DNA of 12,558 nt from NCBI GenBank assembly GCA_002700765.1, contig PAEP01000030.1, positions 1 through 12,558 of the forward strand, in the 5' to 3' direction. Source of the stretch: Synechococcus sp. MED850 (GTDB lineage Bacteria > Cyanobacteriota > Cyanobacteriia > PCC-6307 > Cyanobiaceae). Under the pieces are notes generated by a model that was not told the origin of the DNA, made no database searches, and saw only the letters and a list, made by a program, of their open reading frames with translations. Numbering within the stretch: position 1 is the stretch's first letter; each line of letters begins with the position of its first letter. A program made the translations under genes and the position numbers. Of the stretch, positions 7,699-12,558 are shown piece after piece.

Positions 7699-8293
7699 GC
7701 CGTTGACACCAACCTTCGATCCAGCGCTCATCCGAGCGACTGAAGCATCGGGGCGCCCAGCCACCAACCACCACAACGCCATCGGTTCCCAGCGGGCAAA
7801 TAAACACAGAGGGAAGATCCTCAAGGACGCTGTCAAATTCCGCCCGGCCTGGAAACAACGCTGTGTTCACAAGGGAGACGCTGCTCTGGCGTTGCATCGA
7901 TCTGGCGCTGATGGCACCAGGTTGAAAACCCCCTTTACCAAGCAGTCCTCGGCGCAGGATCGTTGCATCGTTCCAGTGAACCAGCACTGTTGCTGCAGGG
8001 GTGGCTGTGAGCAGCATGTGGCTTCCCCAGGCCAGCTCCTCCCGTTGAGGATCCAACAGATGTTCTGCAATCTCCAGACCTTGATCACCTTCAAGGGATG
8101 TCGCCTTCGCACTGCTTGGTTCAGCACGGGTCCAGAGAACGGCCACCAACATCAAGATCACCGCCGCAAGAGCGTCCAGGACCTCGGCTCTTTGGAGTTC
8201 GGGGGTTGTCCCTGAAGCAAGGCCAGCATTGACAACACCCAACACCAGAAGCAGAAGACCAAGACCAAGGACAAGGCGAGCTGGTGTTGGCAT
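7670..8293 (-). CDS. Cofactor assembly of complex C subunit B (CCB2/CCB4-like)
   Basis: This 207-residue membrane protein resembles the CCB2/CCB4 family. That family is needed to attach the unusual covalent haem c(n) to cytochrome b6 on the stromal/cytoplasmic side of the thylakoid b6f complex (system IV). Two transmembrane helices are visible near the N-terminus, about 7-27 and 36-55, followed by a soluble domain. The C-terminal pattern VVVVGGWAPRCFSRSDERW (173-191) followed by IEGW is what I associate with this family. The ATG at 8293 gives the expected short N-terminus before the first helix. The gene stands alone on the minus strand between lptC (3' overlap of 29 bases) and the gap at 8294-8573, which must carry its promoter. 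CCB2 and CCB4 cannot be told apart here. Confidence 0.75.
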   Translation of the reverse strand: MPTPARLVLGLGLLLLVLGVVNAGLASGTTPELQRAEVLDALAAVILMLVAVLWTRAEPSSAKATSLEGDQGLEIAEHLLDPQREELAWGSHMLLTATPAATVLVHWNDATILRRGLLGKGGFQPGAISARSMQRQSSVSLVNTALFPGRAEFDSVLEDLPSVFICPLGTDGVVVVGGWAPRCFSRSDERWIEGWCQRLRTSLEQNA

Positions 8294-8573
8294 ACAACGT
8301 TGATGGGGAACTGTGGTGGAGTCGACGGAGAACGGCGATCAACGATGGAATGACCACCGAAACGGCCATTCAATCAACACGGGTTATGTTTTGACCTCGG
8401 TGGAGAACATGACGATGCAAGCACCTTCGCGATGCATTGTTTAAATTTTCCAGGCCACTTGATTGATGCAACGATTTCATTGTTGTTCGGTTAACTGCAA
8501 ATATTGATAGAGATCAAAGGAATCTGACAAACCATCTGAAGCTTGCTCAAATGTGGATATTCCGGCGACACCA
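8294..8573. promoter_or_regulatory. Divergent intergenic region, partly AT-rich
   Basis: This 280-base gap lies between the minus-strand CCB gene and the plus-strand TerB gene, so it should hold both promoters. The part from about 8380 to 8550 is clearly richer in A and T than its surroundings. I see no open frame longer than a few codons that looks coding. Visible elements are a TTGACC at 8391-8396 (possible -35, without a good -10), three GATGCA hexamers at 8414, 8431 and 8465, and a weak hairpin CAACGA-TTTCA-TTGTTG at 8469-8485. None identifies a regulator. Confidence 0.4.
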
Positions 8574-8981
8574 ATGGACAAGAAGGATGCCTTCGCTGCA
8601 GTGGCTCTCGCGGCAGTCGCTTGTGACGGGACCCTGGGGCGACAAGAGTCTCACGCATTGCGTTGCCATCTCGAGTACCGATCGTTGTATCGCAGCAGCT
8701 CTGAAGCGGACATGGGTGAGTTGTTCGATCGACTGTTGCGTTTGTTGCGAGAGAGCGGTGTCGAAGGGCTGATTGAACAGGCCATTCCTGAACTGTCAAC
8801 GGCTCAGGTGGAGACGGCCCTGGCTGTGGCGGCTCATCTGGTGCATGCGGACCGGGTGGTCACTCCGGAGGAGGCATCCTTCCTTGAACAGCTGGCGGGA
8901 CAGTGTCCTCTGCCGGACGGTCAGGCGCTGACGATTGTTCGTGCCATCGAAGCACTCAACCGCGACAGCCTCGATGAGTGA
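8574..8981 (+). CDS. TerB-family protein
   Basis: This 135-residue protein resembles the tellurite-resistance TerB fold, a helical bundle with acidic metal-binding-like loops. The first loop is VACDGTLGRQESHALR, and a second related helix-loop is HADRVVTPEEASFLEQLA near the C-terminus, so the two halves look like repeats. There is no signal peptide or membrane helix. I chose the ATG at 8574 (MDKKDAFAAVALAAVACDG); a GTG at 8553 would add seven residues (MDIPATP), and neither has a clear ribosome binding site. The stop overlaps a possible upstream start of the Psb32-like gene, so the two are probably co-transcribed. TerB domains in cyanobacteria are widespread and do not by themselves imply tellurite resistance; the role here is unknown. 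Confidence 0.8.
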   Translation: MDKKDAFAAVALAAVACDGTLGRQESHALRCHLEYRSLYRSSSEADMGELFDRLLRLLRESGVEGLIEQAIPELSTAQVETALAVAAHLVHADRVVTPEEASFLEQLAGQCPLPDGQALTIVRAIEALNRDSLDE

Positions 8982-9015
8982 GTGCAGACTGGGGGCCGCA
9001 ATCCAACTGGAACCG

Positions 9016-9711
9016 ATGCAACTCCGCCGATCCAGGCTGAACCTGCTGTTCCGGCGCCTTGTGCTGCCGATCATCAGCATTGCCATCGCTTGGATGCTGG
9101 TTCCCACCGCCGATGCTCTGGCTCCAACGGATTTTCCGGCTGAGCGACCTGCGATGCAGGTCCTCGACGACGCGGATGTACTCAGCAGATCAAGCCGTTC
9201 CGAACTGGACCAACGGCTTGAGGCTTTCGGGGGAAATCGCGTCGATGCCCGTCTGGTGACGTTAAGACGCCTCGATTACGGATTCAGCCTGAACCGATTT
9301 GGAGAAGAATTGATCGAGCGCTGGAGCAACGGCCAGGAAAGCGATCCTCCGCTGTTGCTGCTTCTGATCGAAACCCAGAACAAACGTGCCTCGGTCGTTG
9401 CTGATGAAGCCCTGTCCACGCAGCTTCCTGATGCATTGCTGACCAGCACCGGGAGAACCACCATGGCGGTGCCGTTGCGAGAAGGGGATCGCTACCGCCA
9501 GGCCTCCCTGGATGGCCTCACCCGCCTTTCCGTTGTTCTTGAAGGTGGCGAAGATCCCGGCCCACCGCAGGAGATTGTGAAAACAACCCTGCCCACGAAC
9601 ATCCCAACCCAGGAGGAAACCGAGAGCAGCAACGCAACCACCTGGATCATCGTTCTGCTTGTGCTCGGTTCGATCATTCCGATGGCGACGTGGTGGGTCT
9701 TCTCACGCTGA
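9016..9711 (+). CDS. TPM-domain protein, Psb32/TLP18.3-like
   Basis: This is a secreted or thylakoid-lumen-facing protein with a TPM domain (TLP18.3/Psb32/MOLO-1), a family linked in plants and cyanobacteria to photosystem II repair and protection. From the ATG at 9016 it has 231 residues. A basic n-region MQLRRSRLNLLFRR precedes a hydrophobic segment (16-30) and a plausible cleavage near ADA-LA (32-36). The TPM domain runs from about 46 to 175 and includes QVLDDADVLS, VDARLVTLRRLDYG, FGEELIERWSNG and the hydrophobic strand PPLLLLLIETQNKRASV. A C-terminal membrane helix (209-227) anchors it. An in-frame ATG at 8974, inside the end of the TerB gene, would add 14 residues and make the signal peptide start unusually late, so I prefer 9016. 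pxcA follows after 13 bases. Confidence 0.8.
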   Translation: MQLRRSRLNLLFRRLVLPIISIAIAWMLVPTADALAPTDFPAERPAMQVLDDADVLSRSSRSELDQRLEAFGGNRVDARLVTLRRLDYGFSLNRFGEELIERWSNGQESDPPLLLLLIETQNKRASVVADEALSTQLPDALLTSTGRTTMAVPLREGDRYRQASLDGLTRLSVVLEGGEDPGPPQEIVKTTLPTNIPTQEETESSNATTWIIVLLVLGSIIPMATWWVFSR

Positions 9712-9724
9712 TCGGTCCAGGAGC

Positions 9725-10873
9725 ATGAGCCGTCGCAACTGGATCGGGTTTTTTTCAAACAGCCAGGCCTTCGATCTCTCCAATGATCTGGAGCGTGGCT
9801 ATGAAGCGGCCTTGCTGATCCAGAGCCTGGAGCTCGAGTATTACAACGACAGACCCATTCGGGCCGATCTGGAATTATCCGTTCCTCGATCGGTTCAGGC
9901 GACGATCCTGCGCAGGTTCAGAACAGCGCTCAACATCTGCCGGACCAGTTTTGAGTCGATCAAGCCAAGTCGCGGTCAGCTGGACACCCAGGAGTTACGC
10001 CAACTCCAATTGATCGAAGCCGTCGTCAATCGCTACTCACCCTCCCGCAGTGGCGGTAGCGCCACGATCAGCCGCTCGCCGAATCCGCTGCCGCGTTCGT
10101 TGCTGGGGGTCTTCGATTCGATTCGACGCCAGCTCGATCCAACCTCTGAAGAAACGTTGGTCGCTGGCTTCCGCCGGCGGCGTGATTCAACCCTGATCTC
10201 TCTCCGGGTTTTGCTGCTTTTGATCTTGGTCCCACTACTGATCCAGCAGGTGTCTCGGACTTATCTGATTTCACCGGTGATTGATCATTTTTCATCTGAT
10301 ATTTCCTTCATCAATTATCCACAGCCATCGCTGAAGGAGCAGGCTGTCCGCAAGTTGAGTGAATTCAAGCAAGAGCTGGAGTTTGAAGCGCTTTTGCGTG
10401 GCGATGATCCTCCAACACAGGAGGAGCTGAGAGTCGAATTGAGTCGAAAAGCAGAAGAGCTCAAAAAGGATTCTGAGCAAGAAAGCCTGCATGCCATCAA
10501 GAATGTTCTTGCTGATTTTTCTGCATTAGCTGCATTTGTTCTTGTTTGCTTTTCCAGCAAGAACGAATTGAGGGTCCTGAGAGGATTCCTTGATGAAGCA
10601 ATTTATGGACTCAGCGATTCCGCCAAGGCATTTGCAATCATTCTCTTCACTGATATTTTCGTCGGATACCACAGTCCTGAAGGTTGGACAGTCCTTCTGG
10701 ATGGGATAGCCCACCACTTTGGAATTCCTGCCAGAGAAAATTTTATTATGTTGTTTATCGCCACGTTCCCTGTGATTCTGGCAACCATTTTCAAATACTG
10801 GATCTTCCGTTATCTGAATCGTGTTTCACCTTCGTCGGTCGCCACACTCAAGGGGATGAATGGCGGCGGTTGA
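9725..10873 (+). CDS. pxcA: Proton extrusion protein PxcA (CemA family)
   Basis: This 382-residue membrane protein of the PxcA/CemA family is required in cyanobacteria for light-induced, sodium-dependent proton release, and is related to chloroplast CemA. The N-terminal half (1-150) is soluble and helical, starting MSRRNWIGFFSNSQAFDLSN. Hydrophobic helices lie at about 156-176, 261-277, 299-318 and 337-357, with a charged, coiled-coil-like stretch between the first two (about 203-255). The CemA signature is clear near the end: FVGYHSPEGW (312-321), ATFPVILATIFKYWIFRYLN (346-365) and RVSPSSVAT. The ATG at 9725 is the only canonical start fitting the family N-terminus. The AGGAG beside it (9719-9723) is only one base away, too close to act as a normal Shine-Dalgarno. 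The second half is more AT-rich than its neighbours. cobU overlaps its 3' end by 14 bases. Confidence 0.93.
   Translation: MSRRNWIGFFSNSQAFDLSNDLERGYEAALLIQSLELEYYNDRPIRADLELSVPRSVQATILRRFRTALNICRTSFESIKPSRGQLDTQELRQLQLIEAVVNRYSPSRSGGSATISRSPNPLPRSLLGVFDSIRRQLDPTSEETLVAGFRRRRDSTLISLRVLLLLILVPLLIQQVSRTYLISPVIDHFSSDISFINYPQPSLKEQAVRKLSEFKQELEFEALLRGDDPPTQEELRVELSRKAEELKKDSEQESLHAIKNVLADFSALAAFVLVCFSSKNELRVLRGFLDEAIYGLSDSAKAFAIILFTDIFVGYHSPEGWTVLLDGIAHHFGIPARENFIMLFIATFPVILATIFKYWIFRYLNRVSPSSVATLKGMNGGG
10851..10855 (+). promoter_or_regulatory. Ribosome binding site for cobU
   Basis: AGGGG lies four bases before the cobU ATG and inside the pxcA coding end. It supports the choice of ATG 10860 over later starts and suggests re-initiation after pxcA. 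Confidence 0.6.
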
Positions 10874-11420
10874 CCATCAGCGTTCAGATGGATCACTGAT
10901 TCTTGTCAGCGGTCCAAGTCGTGGCGGGAAGAGCCGCTGGGCCGAGTCACTGCTTGAGCATCATCCACGTGTCACCTATGTCGCAACATCCCCATCGCGC
11001 CCGAATGATTCCGCCTGGCAGGAACGGCTGAAGGTTCATCGCGAGCGTCGGCCATCGCATTGGCAGTTGCTGGAATCCGGATCCAACCTGGGCGCTTGTC
11101 TCACCTCCATTGACCCTCAACAGTCCGTTCTGATTGATGCGCTCGGAGGTTATGTGGCCATGCATCTTGATCTGAATCCATCGGAGTGGGCATCCGAATC
11201 GGAGGCATTCGTCGAGAGCCTGAGATCAATGCCGCAAACCAGGGTCCTGGTGATTGAAGAAACCGGTTGGGGCGTGGTTCCGCCAACCCGGATTGGAGGG
11301 TTATTCCGCGACAGGCTTGGAGCATTGGCGCAGTGTCTCCAGACACAGGCCGATCAGAGCTGGCTGGTGCTGCAGGGTCGCGCGATCAATCTGGGTGAGC
11401 TTGGCCAACTTGTGCCATGA
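10860..11420 (+). CDS. cobU: Adenosylcobinamide kinase / adenosylcobinamide-phosphate guanylyltransferase
   Basis: This bifunctional enzyme phosphorylates adenosylcobinamide and adds GMP to give adenosyl-GDP-cobinamide, in assembly of the nucleotide loop of (pseudo)cobalamin. The 186-residue protein has the P-loop SGPSRGGKSRWAE (17-29) and the motif WQERLKVHRERRPSHW (53-68). H60 of that motif corresponds to the histidine guanylylated in Salmonella CobU. SVLIDALGGYVAMHL and VLVIEETGWGVVPP, the family's 'VSNEVGxGIVP' block, follow. The ATG at 10860 lies inside the last codons of pxcA with AGGGG at 10851-10855 as a well-spaced ribosome binding site, so translation is probably coupled. It overlaps the next gene in an ATGA junction. 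No other cobalamin gene is in the window. Confidence 0.93.
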   Translation: MAAVDHQRSDGSLILVSGPSRGGKSRWAESLLEHHPRVTYVATSPSRPNDSAWQERLKVHRERRPSHWQLLESGSNLGACLTSIDPQQSVLIDALGGYVAMHLDLNPSEWASESEAFVESLRSMPQTRVLVIEETGWGVVPPTRIGGLFRDRLGALAQCLQTQADQSWLVLQGRAINLGELGQLVP

Positions 11421-11917
11421 GTCTTCCCTCGCCTGAGTCCCCACTGCGGGTGGCCCTGTTTGAACCCAGGATTCCACCCAACACAGGAAACATTGCACGC
11501 ACCTGCGCTGCCTTTCAGGTTCCACTGGCTTTGATCGAGCCGTTGGGTTTCAGCATGGACGATCGTTACCTGCGGCGTGCAGGCCTCGACTACTGGCCGC
11601 ATGTTCAGCTGTCGACACATCAAGGTCTTGCGGATCTTCTCAGTCACCTGAATGGGACCAACCGTTTGATCGGCTGCAGTCGCTATGGAGGAAGCGAGCT
11701 CGGGTCATTCCAGTTCCAGGCTGGAGACGTGCTGTTGTTCGGTCGTGAAGACACCGGTCTTCCGGACTCCGTGCGGGCTCGCTGTGACGCCATGCTCACC
11801 ATTCCCATGCCAGGAACAGCCGACATGGATGGGCAGGGTGGCGTCCGCAGTTTGAACCTGTCCGTGGCTTGCGCAATCGTGACCTACACAGCAGGTGTTC
11901 AGTTGCGCATGTGGTGA
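11417..11917 (+). CDS. trmL: tRNA (cytidine/uridine-2'-O-)-methyltransferase, TrmL-like SPOUT family
   Basis: This 166-residue S-adenosylmethionine-dependent enzyme is predicted to methylate the 2'-hydroxyl of the wobble nucleotide 34 in certain tRNA-Leu species. It is the minimal SPOUT form, with a trefoil knot and no extra RNA-binding domain, and close in length to E. coli TrmL (157). Motif 1 is PRIPPNTGNIARTCAAF (17-33). GRRAGLDYWP is represented as RRAGLDYW (53-60), motif 2 is LLFGREDTGLP (106-116), and motif 3 is IPM (129-131) followed by VRSLNLSVA (143-151), which binds the cofactor in the knot. The ATG at 11417 overlaps the cobU stop (ATGA), implying coupled translation. The substrate assignment comes from the family and was not tested here. 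Confidence 0.93.
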   Translation: MSLPSPESPLRVALFEPRIPPNTGNIARTCAAFQVPLALIEPLGFSMDDRYLRRAGLDYWPHVQLSTHQGLADLLSHLNGTNRLIGCSRYGGSELGSFQFQAGDVLLFGREDTGLPDSVRARCDAMLTIPMPGTADMDGQGGVRSLNLSVACAIVTYTAGVQLRMW

Positions 11918-11928
11918 TCAGGCCACTG

Positions 11929-12000
11929 CAACAAAGAGGCTTGCACCGGCATGTTCTCCTCGTTACTTTTTGGCCGATCCTCTTTGCTGTCGTGAAGAGG
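11929..12000 (+). promoter_or_regulatory. Possible mutually exclusive RNA hairpins upstream of the LysM gene
   Basis: Three segments can pair in alternative ways. Segment A, CAACAAAGAGG (11929-11939), is complementary to segment B, CCTCTTTGCTG (11979-11989), over 11 positions with one mismatch. Segment B can instead fold locally with segment C, GTGAAGAGG (11992-12000), giving a nine-pair stem with a TGTC loop (11988-11991). A 14-codon open frame (11951-11995, MFSSLLFGRSSLLS) ends in the local stem. The layout resembles a leader with competing hairpins, but it could equally be a plain terminator for the upstream genes. Confidence 0.3.
11979..12000 (+). terminator. Candidate terminator hairpin after trmL
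   Basis: The stem is CCTCTTTGC-TGTC-GTGAAGAGG, nine pairs including two G-U pairs. It is followed by TTTGGGTCATT, which has only three T residues, so it is a weak intrinsic terminator at best. It lies 61 bases after the trmL stop and 22 bases before the LysM-gene ATG. Confidence 0.35.
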
Positions 12001-12022
12001 TTTGGGTCATTACGGACATCGC

Positions 12023-12558
12023 ATGCATCCTTCGCTGATCCTGGTTTCAGCTTCCACACCGGTGCTTGCACTGGCCATGTGGTCCGCTCTTCCTGGACAG
12101 GCTGACAGCCGTGTATTCGATGTGGCTCAGCTCCCTCCGATTCTTGAGGAGGTTTCCGAAGCTGAACAGCAGCCCGAGTCGTACTGGATCCAGGCCGAAC
12201 GTCGGGTGAAGTTGTCCGACCTGGCTCGGCTTCTCAACATTCCCGTCAAGACGTTGGCGAGTGTTAATGAAAGCGGTCTGGGCAAGGTGTTTGAGAAGGG
12301 GGATTGGATCCGTTTCGAGGGCGTATCAACAGAGTTGACCTTCGAGCTCACCGCCCTGGACCGATCCAGCTACCAGACATCCGCTCCACTGACGCCTCCT
12401 CCTCCACTGTCAGAGACTGCTCGCGTGCAACGTGGCGACTCCCTCGCCAGTTTCATGAAGCGTCATGGGGTCAGCAGCGACCAGCTCAAGCAATACAACC
12501 CCGGTGTTGATCTGGCAAAGCTCACCGTTGGTCGAGAGGTGCGAATTGCCAAAGCAGT
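12023..12558 (+). CDS. Secreted LysM-domain protein, 5' part (probable peptidoglycan hydrolase or M23 peptidase)
   Basis: The frame is open from the ATG at 12023 to the window edge (178 complete codons), so the gene is cut off at its 3' end. Residues 1-28 look like a signal peptide (MHPSLILVSASTPVLALAMW followed by SALPGQA), so the protein is probably periplasmic. Two LysM-like peptidoglycan-binding modules follow. The first is about residues 55-98, with YWIQAERRVKLSDLARLLN through KGDWIRF. The second is about 133-176, with ARVQRGDSLASFMKRHGVS through LTVGREVRIA. A proline-rich linker (LTPPPPLS) separates them. In cyanobacteria such N-termini often precede an M23 zinc endopeptidase domain, which would lie outside the window; this is inference. 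A TTG at 12002 is an alternative start. The upstream gap carries the hairpins described separately. Confidence 0.8.
   Translation, partial: MHPSLILVSASTPVLALAMWSALPGQADSRVFDVAQLPPILEEVSEAEQQPESYWIQAERRVKLSDLARLLNIPVKTLASVNESGLGKVFEKGDWIRFEGVSTELTFELTALDRSSYQTSAPLTPPPPLSETARVQRGDSLASFMKRHGVSSDQLKQYNPGVDLAKLTVGREVRIAKA

Noticed and set aside
7703..8215. 170-codon plus-strand frame opposite the CCB gene.
   Set aside because: The minus-strand frame has two membrane helices, the family C-terminal pattern and a sensible start; the plus-strand one is antisense shadow.
8121..8373. Short minus-strand frames upstream of the CCB gene, possibly a small protein.
   Set aside because: They partly overlap the CCB start in other frames, lack ribosome binding sites and show no coding-like composition beyond the overlap.
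8574..8981. Calling the TerB-like gene a tellurite-resistance determinant.
   Set aside because: No other ter-operon gene is nearby, and single TerB domains occur widely without resistance.

Overview
The window looks like a stretch of core chromosome from a marine picocyanobacterium, most likely Synechococcus (inference). The evidence is a set of photosynthetic-lineage genes: a PxcA/CemA proton-extrusion protein, a CCB2/CCB4 cytochrome b6f haem-assembly factor, a TPM-domain (Psb32/TLP18.3-like) protein and a protein with the cyanobacterial 'Mo-dependent nitrogenase C-terminal' domain. Genes are tightly packed, base composition looks moderately GC-rich, and I noticed no HIP1 octamers, which are common in many freshwater cyanobacteria. 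I see no mobile element, CRISPR array, rRNA, tRNA or prophage gene.

Layout. (1) 8-2519, plus strand: rpmG (L33), rpsR (S18) and an RNase II-family exoribonuclease, a translation/RNA-turnover cluster. (2) 2512-4901, minus strand: a protein with TerB-like repeats and a Mo-nitrogenase-C domain, joined by a 4-base GTGA overlap to an FAD-dependent oxidoreductase. The oxidoreductase converges on the RNase gene, overlapping it by 8 bases. (3) 4970-7698, plus strand: metG (methionyl-tRNA synthetase) and an LptC-family lipoprotein. (4) 7670-8293, minus strand: a CCB2/CCB4-like gene whose 3' end overlaps lptC by 29 bases. (5) 8294-8573: the largest gene-free gap, partly AT-rich. (6) 8574 to the end, plus strand: a TerB-like protein, the Psb32-like TPM protein, pxcA, cobU, a TrmL-like tRNA methyltransferase, then after 105 bases a secreted LysM protein that runs off the window. 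Several junctions in this last run overlap or nearly touch, so it is probably one or two transcription units.

Functionally the window mixes translation (L33, S18, MetG, TrmL), RNA decay, outer-membrane/envelope work (LptC, LysM protein), photosynthetic membrane maintenance (CCB, Psb32-like, PxcA) and corrinoid synthesis (CobU). I do not see a clear undescribed defence or mobile system. The points most worth a second look are: the RNase gene, whose N-terminal domain appears to begin upstream of any canonical start codon; three mutually pairing segments in the gap before the LysM gene; and the coupled oxidoreductase/TerB-nitrogenase-C gene pair.
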